From positions 1 to 64,000 of the forward strand of contig JBMNNF010000002.1 of assembly GCA_050953825.1 (NCBI GenBank): 64,000 nt of DNA, in the 5' to 3' direction. Of this stretch, positions 15,687 through 23,904 are shown in pieces (the first letter of the stretch is position 1; every line of letters begins with the position of its first letter). The notes beneath the pieces were generated by a model that saw only the letters and a program-made list of their open reading frames with translations, did not search any database and was not told the DNA's origin. The stretch is from DUQW01 sp050953825 (GTDB lineage Bacteria > Bacillota_I > Bacilli_A > Acholeplasmatales > Acholeplasmataceae). A program made the position numbers and the translations under genes.

Positions 15687-17255
15687 ATGTCAGGTAGACG
15701 CTTACGAGAAATCATTGGTGCTTTTAGTTCAGTTGGATTAACGTCTATAATCGAAAAAGGAAAAGCAACAGAAGATAAGTCAACGCCAAGAAAACTACGT
15801 CTTGCTTTTGAAAAACTAGGACCAAGTTTTGTAAAAATTGGTCAAATTTTATCAACACGAAGTGATTTATTTCCTGAAGCTTATGTCAAAGAGTTGAGTA
15901 AATTGCAAAGTAATGTGCTTCCATTGCCAACTGAACTGGTGATGGAGGCCATTTCTGATGAGCTTTCTGGTCCAGTTTCAGCATACTTTACTGAAATTAC
16001 ACCAGAACCTTTGGCAAGTGGCTCAGTTGCTCAGACACATCGCGCTCGTTTGTTAAATGGTCGAGATGTCATTATCAAGATTCAACGACCTCATTTGCCT
16101 GAAATCATTGAACAAGATTTAACTTTGTTAATTCGACTATCAAGACGTGTTCCAAAAGCATTTCTTCCAATGGTTGATCTACCTGAAGTTTTGCAACAGA
16201 TTAAGGAAAGTCTGACACGTGAGATTGATTTTCGCAACGAAGCACAAGCTATGATTACTTTTGCGGAACTCAATCAAAACGTTAAATGTGTTGCTATTCC
16301 AGAAGTTTATGATGAATTTACAACTCCTCGAATGATTGTCGAAGACTACGTTTCAGGTATTCCAATTAATCATTATGATGAGTTGGTTAAAGCTGGTTAT
16401 GACCTTGAAGATGTTGGTAAAAAGCTGATGCTAAGCTTTATCAAGCAAGTCTTTAAAGACGGATTTTTCCATGGTGATCCGCATCCAGGAAATCTTTTTA
16501 TTTCTGAAGGTAAGATATATTTTATTGATTTTGGTATCATGGGAAAACTTGAAAATGGCATGCGCGTGGCTTTAAATGACATTCTCTATAGTTTTACGGC
16601 TCAAGATGTTGAAGGAATGATGCAAGGAATTCTTGCAGTCACAAGTTTCGACACATCGATGAACAAAACAGCGCTAGCCCAAGATGTTGAACGCATGCTT
16701 GCTAAGTATTCTAGCCTTGATATCGGTGCTTTATCTATTACAGATTTGATTGAAGACTTGCTTAATGTTTTTGTCAAAAATGGTCTGAAGGCTTCGCCAC
16801 AGATTACGATTTTGGAAAAAGCTGCGCTTCAAATCGAAGGGATTTTCCGAGAGTTAGCACCAGAAGTTGATTTAATGACGCTTGCTAAGAATTATTTCTT
16901 GGAAAATATGGGACCAGATATGCTCAAACAAGCATTGAATAAAGAAACTTTGCTTATTGAGCTATTCTACCAACTCAAAAATGGCAAAAATATCCCACGC
17001 AGGCTCAATCAACTTTTAGAGCAGGTGCTAAACGGACGAATCTTGGTTAATCATGACCTGTACGACTACACCAATCGCATCAAGTTCTTTAACCGAGTAG
17101 CTAATCGATTTGTCGTAAGCATTCTCTTTTTTGCTGTTTTAATGGCAGCAGTAATTTTGAGCTTTAACCCACAAATGACTCCAGTATCGATAGGGCTATT
17201 TGCTATGTCTGGTTTGCTTTTTGTATGGGATTTACTTCTCATTTTGAAAAAATAG
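15687..17255 (+). CDS. ubiB: ABC1/AarF/UbiB-family atypical kinase, membrane-anchored
   Basis: An UbiB-like atypical protein-kinase-fold protein. The family's KxGQ motif is in FVKIGQILSTRSDLFP, the alanine-rich nucleotide loop in LASGSVAQTHRA, the catalytic site in HGDPHPGNLF and the metal site in FIDFGIMG. Two hydrophobic segments at the C-terminus (about residues 470-520) anchor it. In respiring bacteria UbiB supports ubiquinone synthesis. Streptococci lack ubiquinone, so its role here is unknown, perhaps lipid-related. It follows the phasin-like gene with RBS aaaggtgg. Confidence 0.85.
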   Translation: MSGRRLREIIGAFSSVGLTSIIEKGKATEDKSTPRKLRLAFEKLGPSFVKIGQILSTRSDLFPEAYVKELSKLQSNVLPLPTELVMEAISDELSGPVSAYFTEITPEPLASGSVAQTHRARLLNGRDVIIKIQRPHLPEIIEQDLTLLIRLSRRVPKAFLPMVDLPEVLQQIKESLTREIDFRNEAQAMITFAELNQNVKCVAIPEVYDEFTTPRMIVEDYVSGIPINHYDELVKAGYDLEDVGKKLMLSFIKQVFKDGFFHGDPHPGNLFISEGKIYFIDFGIMGKLENGMRVALNDILYSFTAQDVEGMMQGILAVTSFDTSMNKTALAQDVERMLAKYSSLDIGALSITDLIEDLLNVFVKNGLKASPQITILEKAALQIEGIFRELAPEVDLMTLAKNYFLENMGPDMLKQALNKETLLIELFYQLKNGKNIPRRLNQLLEQVLNGRILVNHDLYDYTNRIKFFNRVANRFVVSILFFAVLMAAVILSFNPQMTPVSIGLFAMSGLLFVWDLLLILKK

Positions 17256-17275
17256 TACTGAAACAAGATAGATAG

Positions 17276-17303
17276 AATTTCCTAATGACTTAGGAAATTT
17301 TTT
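17276..17303 (+). terminator. Terminator after ubiB-like gene
   Basis: Perfect 10-bp stem aatttcctaa/ttaggaaatt with a 4-base loop and a T run, 20 bases after the stop. Confidence 0.88.
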
Positions 17304-17316
17304 CTATTTTTATTTT

Positions 17317-17335
17317 TGTAACCGCTTGCTATAAT
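17317..17335 (+). promoter_or_regulatory. -10 box and overlapping cre site before bglA
   Basis: tgtaaccgcttgct (17317-17330) is a good cre match and runs straight into TATAAT (17330-17335). No convincing -35 box is seen. The arrangement predicts glucose repression of the glycosidase gene. Confidence 0.7.
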
Positions 17336-17364
17336 GGCATTGTAAAAAACAAGGAGGATATGTA

Positions 17365-18798
17365 ATGGCTAAGTTACCAGATAATTTTTTGTGGGGTGGT
17401 GCAGTTGCTGCTCACCAACTTGAAGGTGGTTGGAAAGAAGGAGGAAAAGGACTCAGTGTTGCTGACGTGATGACAGCAGGACGTCATGGTGTTCCTCGTG
17501 AAATCACTGATGGTGTTGTTGAAGGAAAATATTATCCAAACCATGAAGCAATTGATTTCTATCACCACTACAAAGAAGACATTGCTTTGTTTGCTGAAAT
17601 GGGCTTCAAATGCTTCCGTACTTCAATTGCATGGACACGAATTTTCCCAAATGGGGATGAATTAGAACCAAATGAAGCAGGTTTGCAATTCTACGATGAC
17701 TTATTTGATGAATGTTTGAAACATGGTATTGAACCAGTTGTCACTTTGTCTCACTTTGAATTGCCATATCACTTAGTTAAAGAATATGGTGGTTTCACAA
17801 ATCGTAAATTGGTTGACTTCTTTGTTCGCTTTGCTGAAACATGTTTCCGTCGCTACAAAGATAAAGTTAAATATTGGATGACATTCAATGAAATCAATAA
17901 CCAAGCTAACTATCAAGAAGATTTTGCACCGTTCACAAACTCTGGTATCGTCTACAAAGAAGGTGATGACCGCGAAGCGATTATGTATCAAGCAGCTCAC
18001 TATGAATTGGTAGCGTCAGCGCGTGCGGTTAAAATTGGTCGTGAAATCAACCCTGATTTCCAAATTGGTTGTATGATTGCTATGTGTCCAATTTATCCAG
18101 CAACTTGCAATCCAAAAGATATCTTAATGGCACAAAAAGCCATGGAAAAACGTTATTATTTTGCTGATGTACATGTTCATGGTTTCTATCCAAATCACAT
18201 TCTTAAGTATTGGGAACGTAAAGGCATTAATGTCGACGTGACGGAAGAAGATTTGGCAGATTTGAAAGAAGGAACTGTTGATTACATCGGATTCTCTTAC
18301 TACATGTCATTTGCAATTGATGCCCACCGTGAAAATAATCCTCACTTTGACTACCTTGAAACAGAAGATTTGATTAAAAATAAATACGTCAAAGCTTCTG
18401 AATGGGGTTGGCAAATTGACCCAGAAGGACTTCGTTATAGCTTGAACTGGTTTACTGATATGTACCACTTGCCACTTTTCATCGTAGAAAATGGTTTTGG
18501 TGCTATTGACCAAGTTGAAGAAGACGGCATGGTTCACGATGATTATCGTATTGATTACCTTGGCGCTCACATTAAAGAAATGATTAAAGCTGTTGACGAA
18601 GATGGTGTTGATTTGATGGGATACACGCCATGGGGTTGTATTGACCTTGTCTCAGCAAGTACGGGTGAAATGCGTAAACGTTATGGTTTCATTTACGTTG
18701 ATAAAGATGATGAAGGTAACGGCACATACAAACGTACACCAAAATTGTCATTTGACTGGTACAAAAAAGTCATTGCTTCTAACGGTGAAGAAGTCTAA
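17365..18798 (+). CDS. bglA: GH1 6-phospho-beta-glucosidase
   Basis: Cytoplasmic hydrolase releasing glucose-6-phosphate from phosphorylated beta-glucosides imported by a PTS. GH1 signatures are the N-terminal FLWGGAVAAHQLEGGW, the acid/base TFNEIN and the nucleophile IVENGFG. The 477-aa length is full. RBS aaggagg precedes the ATG. It sits between the bglP system and the cellobiose PTS and could serve both. A second GH1 gene (27768 onward) is cut by the joint. Confidence 0.93.
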   Translation: MAKLPDNFLWGGAVAAHQLEGGWKEGGKGLSVADVMTAGRHGVPREITDGVVEGKYYPNHEAIDFYHHYKEDIALFAEMGFKCFRTSIAWTRIFPNGDELEPNEAGLQFYDDLFDECLKHGIEPVVTLSHFELPYHLVKEYGGFTNRKLVDFFVRFAETCFRRYKDKVKYWMTFNEINNQANYQEDFAPFTNSGIVYKEGDDREAIMYQAAHYELVASARAVKIGREINPDFQIGCMIAMCPIYPATCNPKDILMAQKAMEKRYYFADVHVHGFYPNHILKYWERKGINVDVTEEDLADLKEGTVDYIGFSYYMSFAIDAHRENNPHFDYLETEDLIKNKYVKASEWGWQIDPEGLRYSLNWFTDMYHLPLFIVENGFGAIDQVEEDGMVHDDYRIDYLGAHIKEMIKAVDEDGVDLMGYTPWGCIDLVSASTGEMRKRYGFIYVDKDDEGNGTYKRTPKLSFDWYKKVIASNGEEV

Positions 18799-18817
18799 AA
18801 CTATTAATTTATTTATG

Positions 18818-18860
18818 AAACCTTTGTGAGGGTGTAATCTCTTACCTCACGAAGGTTTTT
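18818..18860 (+). terminator. Terminator after bglA
   Basis: Stem aaacctttgtgagg (18818-18831) pairs with cctcacgaaggttt (18845-18858) and is followed by T. It lies 20 bases past the bglA stop and 28 bases before the SemiSWEET gene, so the latter is probably reached by read-through or has a weak promoter of its own. Confidence 0.8.
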
Positions 18861-18887
18861 AGATGGTTGTAAGAAAGAGAGAAAGTT

Positions 18888-19127
18888 ATGATTGGATATA
18901 TTGCAGCTTGTTTGACAACTTTTGGTTTTTTACCACAAATGATTAAAGTTTTAAAGACAAAAGATGTTGAATCAATTTCACTTGGCATGTATACCATGTC
19001 AGTATCTGGTATGGCATTATGGTTGGCTCATGGCATTTCTGTCTCAGATCCAGCTCTAATCGTAGCAAATTCCATTTCTGTTGCTTTAGCAGGAATTATC
19101 CTAATTTGTAAAATCATTTATAAATAA
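18888..19127 (+). CDS. SemiSWEET sugar transporter (PQ-loop/MtN3 family)
   Basis: A 79-aa protein with three transmembrane segments and the PQ motif in TFGFLPQMIKVLKTKDVESIS, the half-transporter form of SWEET sugar uniporters that works as a dimer. The second conserved part is TMSVSGMALWLAHGI. RBS gaaagaga precedes the ATG. Its placement directly after a phospho-beta-glucosidase suggests sugar efflux or uptake linked to glucoside use, which is inference. Confidence 0.85.
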   Translation: MIGYIAACLTTFGFLPQMIKVLKTKDVESISLGMYTMSVSGMALWLAHGISVSDPALIVANSISVALAGIILICKIIYK

Positions 19128-19131
19128 TCTT

Positions 19132-19178
19132 AAAAGTCTTTAAAATGTTGATAAATCGATGTTTTGAAGGCTTTTTTT
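19132..19178 (+). terminator. Terminator after SemiSWEET gene
   Basis: A long stem with several G-T pairs (aaaagtctttaaaat with atgttttgaaggctttt) is followed by a T run, starting five bases after the stop. Confidence 0.65.
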
Positions 19179-19239
19179 GCAAGAGAAATGTTGTAAAATC
19201 TTCTTATTTAATCACAGAATTTAGCTTTGCAGAAAATAA

Positions 19240-19268
19240 TTGACAGGGCTTTCAAAAAAGATTATAGT
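19240..19268 (+). promoter_or_regulatory. Promoter of the first small paralogue
   Basis: TTGACA (19240-19245) and TATAGT (19263-19268) are 17 bases apart. A small hairpin gttcc/ggaac lies in the leader just before the aggagg RBS. Confidence 0.75.
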
Positions 19269-19320
19269 AATCGTATAATTCGAGTGTTCCTGTTAGGAAC
19301 CAGGAGGTGTTTAAGGTATT

Positions 19321-19626
19321 ATGGTGACGATTTTAGCAATTATTTTTGGACTCTTGCTCGTTTTTGCAATTGTTCGGGTTGCCCAGATTAAGCTTGGACT
19401 AACCAAAGGTCCAATTTACCATTATTCGATTGCTATGCAACATGGCTTGAAGTTACCAGATTTGAGAAAAAATCATAATCTCAGAGGAAAAATTAAGATT
19501 ATTTCAGTGACAGATGATACTTGTATGGTTCAATCAAAGATTAATGATACTGAGCTGAAAACAACCTTGATGAAAGATTATGGTTTAGATTCAACTCAGG
19601 TACTTGTCGAGGAAGTTCAAAAATAA
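19321..19626 (+). CDS. Unknown small membrane-anchored protein, paralogue 1 of 3
   Basis: 101 aa with one N-terminal transmembrane segment (about residues 3-22) and a soluble domain of about 75 residues. I do not recognise the family. The soluble domain ends with DDTCMVQSKINDTELKTTLM, which recurs nearly unchanged in the next gene (DDTCSVQSHLNDVELKKILM). Since the anchor is N-terminal, the domain may face either side. It has its own promoter and an aggagg RBS. It lies between the SemiSWEET gene and the cellobiose PTS operon. Confidence 0.75.
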   Translation: MVTILAIIFGLLLVFAIVRVAQIKLGLTKGPIYHYSIAMQHGLKLPDLRKNHNLRGKIKIISVTDDTCMVQSKINDTELKTTLMKDYGLDSTQVLVEEVQK

Positions 19627-19673
19627 GTGTATCTAAAAAGTTAATATTTATGACATTTTGTTTTAAAAAATAA

Positions 19674-19701
19674 TTGTTTTTTTATATAAATGTCTTATAA
19701 T
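19674..19701 (+). promoter_or_regulatory. Promoter of small paralogues 2 and 3
   Basis: TTGTTT (19674-19679) and TATAAT (19696-19701) are 16 bases apart, 53 bases upstream of the second small gene. Confidence 0.6.
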
Positions 19702-19754
19702 GTCAATGAAGTTTCAAGAAACGCTTCAGAATAAAAGGCATAAGGAGATTAACG

Positions 19755-20081
19755 ATGTTAGAAACAGTAGGAATTATTGTAATGCTTGCTTTTATTGCAG
19801 CTGCTATTTACACAGTTCATGCAAAACTATTGGTGACAAAAACCTTTGGTTATAACTACGTAGTGGTGGTGAAAGATGGGGTAACATTGCCTGATTTAGC
19901 AAGTAATGCGCACCTTAAAGGAAAAATTAGAGTTGTTAGCTCATCAGATGATACTTGCAGTGTTCAATCACACCTCAACGATGTGGAATTGAAAAAGATT
20001 TTAATGGCAGACTATCACTTATCAGATGAGCAGGTCTATATTCGCCCAGCACAACTATCAGGTGCACTTGGTATGATGTAG
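19755..20081 (+). CDS. Unknown small membrane-anchored protein, paralogue 2 of 3
   Basis: 108 aa, clearly homologous to the protein encoded at 19321. It has the same N-terminal transmembrane segment, a LPDLASNAHLKGKIRVVS stretch matching LPDLRKNHNLRGKIKIIS, then the DDTC.VQS..ND.ELK motif. It ends with an extra QLSGALGMM tail. RBS ataaggag precedes the ATG. The third member follows after 16 bases. Function unknown. Confidence 0.75.
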   Translation: MLETVGIIVMLAFIAAAIYTVHAKLLVTKTFGYNYVVVVKDGVTLPDLASNAHLKGKIRVVSSSDDTCSVQSHLNDVELKKILMADYHLSDEQVYIRPAQLSGALGMM

Positions 20082-20097
20082 GATAGGAGATGTAAAA

Positions 20098-20436
20098 ATG
20101 CTTCACTTTAATTTATGGCTTGTACTTTTTTTGGTAGCAATTGCAGCTGCTTGGTTTGGAACAAGTAAATATCGAAAAACTTATGATAATCAAGGTGAAC
20201 AAATGGGAGGTCCCTATATTATCAAGTTTTCAAATCTTGATAAGCAGCCAGATATTTTAACAAATCAAAAAATTGCTGAAACAATTCAACTGCTTCACAA
20301 GGACTCTAAAGGCTACCGTGTATATTCTAAGGTGAATGATGAAAAACTTAAAAAGCTAATTATCAATGAGTTAGGTTTGCAAGAAAATCAAGTTTCTGTG
20401 ATTTACACAAAACTATTTATTCCAGCTTTCTTTTAG
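20098..20436 (+). CDS. Unknown small membrane-anchored protein, divergent paralogue 3 of 3
   Basis: 112 aa with an N-terminal transmembrane segment (LWLVLFLVAIAAAWFG) and a soluble part aligning with the two preceding proteins. SKVNDEKLKKLIINELGL plus QENQVSV corresponds to their ND.ELK..LM.DY.L...QV. The DDTC motif is lost. RBS ataggaga is 8 bases from the ATG. It is co-transcribed with paralogue 2 and followed by a strong terminator. Confidence 0.72.
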   Translation: MLHFNLWLVLFLVAIAAAWFGTSKYRKTYDNQGEQMGGPYIIKFSNLDKQPDILTNQKIAETIQLLHKDSKGYRVYSKVNDEKLKKLIINELGLQENQVSVIYTKLFIPAFF

Positions 20437-20440
20437 AGAA

Positions 20441-20470
20441 GTCAGACTAGTTTTTCTAGTCTGTCTCTTT
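20441..20470 (+). terminator. Terminator after the small-paralogue genes
   Basis: Stem cagactag/ctagtctg with a 5-base T loop, followed by a T-rich run. Confidence 0.85.
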
Positions 20471-20491
20471 TTTTCTAAAAAAAACAAGTAT

Positions 20492-20573
20492 TTTCCGTAG
20501 TGGAAATTTTTCAATGCGGAAAAATTCTAGATTTTACAGTAATTTCCGCAATAGTAGGAATTTTTTCCGTATT
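20492..20573. repeat. Four copies of a 10-base motif upstream of the cellobiose PTS promoter
   Basis: The motif TTTCCG[CT]ANT occurs at 20492-20501 (tttccgtagt), reversed at 20513-20522 (aatgcggaaa), at 20543-20552 (tttccgcaat) and at 20564-20573 (tttccgtatt). Four close copies in 82 bases directly before a promoter suggest an activator or repressor site. The PRD regulator encoded in the same operon is the obvious candidate. Confidence 0.6.
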
Positions 20574-20592
20574 GCAAAGGAAAAAGAATGCG

Positions 20593-20621
20593 TTTACATA
20601 GTGGATGCGTTTTCATATAAT
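20593..20621 (+). promoter_or_regulatory. Cellobiose PTS operon promoter with internal cre
   Basis: TTTACA (20593-20598) and TATAAT (20616-20621) are 17 bases apart. The spacer contains tggatgcgttttca (20602-20615), a cre site in reverse orientation. CcpA repression is expected in addition to specific control. Confidence 0.8.
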
Positions 20622-20656
20622 ATCAGTGTAAACAAAAAACAAAGGAGATTCACATT

Positions 20657-20974
20657 ATGGCTAAACAAGCTTTAATTATCTGTGCAGGCGGTATGTCATC
20701 ATCAATGATTGCTAAAAAAACTATGACATACCTTCAAGAAAAAGGTGAAGACATCGAAATGGATGCCGTTGGTGTTCCGGAAGGTCAAAAACGTATTGAA
20801 GCTGATAAATATGATTTGTATCTTGTCAGCCCACAAACAAAAATGAACTTCAAACAATTAGCAGATGCAGCTGCTAAGAAAAACAAACCAATCGTTCAAA
20901 TTCCACCACAAGCTTACATTCCAATTCCAATGGGAATTGAAAAAATGGCAGCTTTGGTGAAAGAAAACATCTAA
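20657..20974 (+). CDS. Cellobiose/lactose-type PTS EIIB
   Basis: Phosphocarrier of the lactose/chitobiose PTS family (105 aa). The phospho-cysteine is Cys9 in LIICAGGMSSSM, and VSPQTKMNFKQL is the family's P-loop-side helix. It receives phosphate from EIIA (23017) and passes it to the sugar carried by EIIC (23905). RBS aaggag. First gene of the operon. Naming differs between species (celB in S. mutans as I recall, celA/chbB in E. coli), so no symbol is given. Confidence 0.93.
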   Translation: MAKQALIICAGGMSSSMIAKKTMTYLQEKGEDIEMDAVGVPEGQKRIEADKYDLYLVSPQTKMNFKQLADAAAKKNKPIVQIPPQAYIPIPMGIEKMAALVKENI

Positions 20975-21024
20975 TGCCTAATGTGATATAATAGTTCTAT
21001 TGTTGTTTGGAGGTGTCCTTTTCT

Positions 21025-22999
21025 GTGTTAAACAAAAAAGAAAAGCAAATTATTCAATATCTAACAAAAGATAAAGAACAATTTGTAACTAGTAAAGAAC
21101 TAGCAGCGCACATGGGATGTTCGGATAGAACAATTAGAACTTACTATAAAACACTAGTTGAAAAATTAGATAATCATTCTGGACTTGATTTGATTTCTAA
21201 GCAAGGATACGGTTATAAGCTTGATATTTTAGATGACGATGCTTATGCTGATTTCTTGGAAGAAAATCACATCAATGATCACCATTTTAATTATCAAAGT
21301 GTAACGGATATCAATGATCGCTACAATTTTCTGTTAAATAAATTGTTGTTTGAACAAAACGAAATTTATTTTGATGATTTAGCAGATGAATTATTTGTAA
21401 GTCGATCAACTTTATCCAGTGACTTTAAAAAGATTAGAGAAAAGTTTAAACCATATCATTTAAAAATTGAAAGCAAAGCCAATAAGGGTGTTTACGTGAT
21501 GGGGCAAGAACGTGATAAACGTCGATTCATTATGGATTACTTTATCGATTCTGGTTTCATCAATACCATGCATTCATATGTCGATAATGAGTTGCTCAAC
21601 CAAAAGATTTCTTTTGAAGAGTTAACGATTATCGTTCTTGATGAGTGCCGGGAGGGTGGTCTTAAATTATCAGATTTTGTGATTCAAAATTTGGTCATCC
21701 ATATTGCTTTAGCTATTAGACGTATTACTGAAGGTTTTCGTATCAGTAAGGTGTCTGATGATGAAGTGGTGCTGAGAGGCTTGGCAGAACGACGTGTTGC
21801 TGAAAATATTTTAAAACGCGTTTCAGTTTCAACAGGAATTCATTTTCCGATTGAAGAAGTTGATTACATTACGCTTCACTTGGTGTCAAAAGGTCACGGG
21901 AACTCTTGTCATATTTCTGAAGTTTTGCAAGAGCAAATTCGTCAGGAATTGATTGACAGTATTGAGCCAAATAAACCCAACGGTGAAAAATGATTTTCAA
22001 CTGATTGAAGGGCTTTTAGCTCATCTGTCTACCATGTACATTCGTTTGCAAGGAAAAGTTGTTATGGAAAATCCTTTAACAGCAGAAATCCAAGCCAACT
22101 ATCGTGACATGTATCAGTTAGCAGAGCGCGTGGTGTCAAATATGCCAACTTTCAGCCCTTATACTTTATCACCAAATGAAATCGCATACATTGCCCTGCA
22201 TTTTATGGCGGCAAAAGAGCGTTACAAAGAACAGCGTAAATACAATGTTCTTGTTATCTGTGCCACAGGTTACGGAAGCGCTCAAATGCTTAAGAGCAGA
22301 ATTGAAAATGAGCTCGGGAACTTAGTTTCAATTACAGATGTTATCGGATACTACGAAATCAATGATGAAAAGTTAAAAGGGATCGATTTCATCGTATCTT
22401 CCATCGATTTATCAAATCTGATGTTTAACATTCCAGTATTTACGGTTTCAGTCTTTTTAAATGATGAGGAATTGAAAGATATTAAACAGGGAATCGCTCA
22501 TTTGAATACTTCTATGGCAAATGTTGAAGATCATCAGGCTGAACTTAGTGTTAAAGATGTTTTTGACGATTATTTTTCAGAAGATTATTTCTTCTTAATG
22601 TCTGATGCGACAAAAGAAGATGTTTTGAAAAAACTTGCTGAAAGTATTTCAGTTAATGAAAATGATCAATTTGAAAAACGTTTATTGGATATGATGAAAC
22701 AGCGTGAGGCGATGAGCTCGATTGTATTTGGCGAAAATATCGCTGTACCACATCCATTAAAAGCCGTCGGAAGCAAACATCACTTTGCAGTAGCCATTGT
22801 CAAAAATGGTGTCAAATGGGATGAACAATATCCTTCAATTAAAATCATCTTTTTAATGTCAATGTCAATTCATGATAATGATGGCTTACCAGAGTTAACA
22901 TCTGCCATTGTTGATTTGGTTGATAATCCAAAACTTCAAGAACAAATGTTAGCTTGCCAATCATTTGATGAATTTAAAAAAATATTTTTATCCATTTAA
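21025..22999 (+). pseudogene. celR: PRD-domain BglG/MtlR-type regulator (CelR-like) with internal frameshift
   Basis: Domains in order: N-terminal helix-turn-helix (VTSKELAAHMGCSDRTIRTY), a second HTH (DDLADELFVSRSTLSSD), PRD1, PRD2, an EIIB-Gat-like domain (LVICATGYGSAQMLKSRI) and a type-2 EIIA domain (NIAVPHPLKAVG). The reading frame breaks near 21955-21960. Upstream the frame stops at 21993; downstream it is open from 21953 to 22999. Removing one base restores an expected ELIDVLSQINP join inside PRD2 and a protein of about 657 aa, normal for the family. I chose GTG 21025 because ggaggtg lies nine bases upstream. Either a true null mutation or a sequencing error. Confidence 0.85.
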
Positions 23000-23016
23000 A
23001 AGGAAGTAGGAGTTAT

Positions 23017-23331
23017 ATGAATTCAGAAGAATTGCAAGTTGCAGCATTTGAAATTATTCTAAATTCTGGGAATGCTCGTTCCATTGTGCACGAAGCATTC
23101 GATGCTATGCGTGATGGAGATTACGCGCTAGCAGAAGAAAAGTTGAAAGAATCAAATGATGAACTGCTAAAAGCACACCAATCACAAACTCACTTGTTAC
23201 AAGAATATGCAGGTGGTAAAGAGATTAATGTTGAAATCATTATGGTTCATGCCCAAGACCATTTGATGACAACAATGACACTTCGTGAAGTGGCGCTTGA
23301 AATGTTAAATCTATACAAAAAACTTGGTTAG
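23017..23331 (+). CDS. celC: Cellobiose/lactose-type PTS EIIA
   Basis: 104-aa helical phosphocarrier. The phospho-histidine is His78 in IIMVHAQDHLMT, and ILNSGNARSIVHEAFDAM is the conserved first helix pair. It takes phosphate from HPr and passes it to the EIIB at 20657. Eighteen bases after the regulator gene, with RBS aaggaagtagg. Confidence 0.93.
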   Translation: MNSEELQVAAFEIILNSGNARSIVHEAFDAMRDGDYALAEEKLKESNDELLKAHQSQTHLLQEYAGGKEINVEIIMVHAQDHLMTTMTLREVALEMLNLYKKLG

Positions 23332-23353
23332 TTAGGCAAGAAAGGGGATAGCT

Positions 23354-23866
23354 ATGGCTGCTTTAACAGAGAAAGAAAAAAGAGAATTAGATGCAACAAG
23401 ACGTGAAAATGGGATTAAAAACATGTATTACACGCGATATTTTCTCATTCGTTATGTGGTTGCTTTCTTCTTTTTCGTAAATCTGTACTGGATTTTGATG
23501 TTTCTATCAGCCAGCCAAATCAGTCTAGTTATCATTCCAGTTCTTATGGCGATTTTTGGTGCTATTTGTATGTGGGAACAATCGCGAATGTATTCAAGGG
23601 AGCAAAAACCTGCGGTTAAAACGCAATTTTATTTCCAAACGATTATTGCATTAAATGTCATTTTAATGATTGCTACTTTATTTAATCAATATCCATACTT
23701 TTATCCATTCTTGTCTGAAAATGGTACGACTCAAATTTTCCTTCTTGTGGTGCTTTTACTCGGGATTATGATTGCATCATGGATGTTAGTAAAACTTGGA
23801 CGTATCAATCGAAATGCAGACAAACAATATTACCGCATTCAACAATATTTGGCATCAATTAATTAG
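23354..23866 (+). CDS. Unknown four-helix membrane protein in the cellobiose PTS operon
   Basis: 170 aa. A charged N-terminus (EKEKRELDATRREN) is followed by four hydrophobic segments (about residues 28-50, 55-70, 90-110, 125-145) and a basic C-terminus. No motif I can assign. A gene of this kind lies between EIIA and EIIC in streptococcal cellobiose operons (called celX in S. mutans, from memory), so the position rather than the sequence suggests an accessory role. RBS aaagggg. Confidence 0.7.
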   Translation: MAALTEKEKRELDATRRENGIKNMYYTRYFLIRYVVAFFFFVNLYWILMFLSASQISLVIIPVLMAIFGAICMWEQSRMYSREQKPAVKTQFYFQTIIALNVILMIATLFNQYPYFYPFLSENGTTQIFLLVVLLLGIMIASWMLVKLGRINRNADKQYYRIQQYLASIN

Positions 23867-23904
23867 TTTATAAAAAATTCAACAGTTTTTAGGAGGAGAA
23901 GAAA

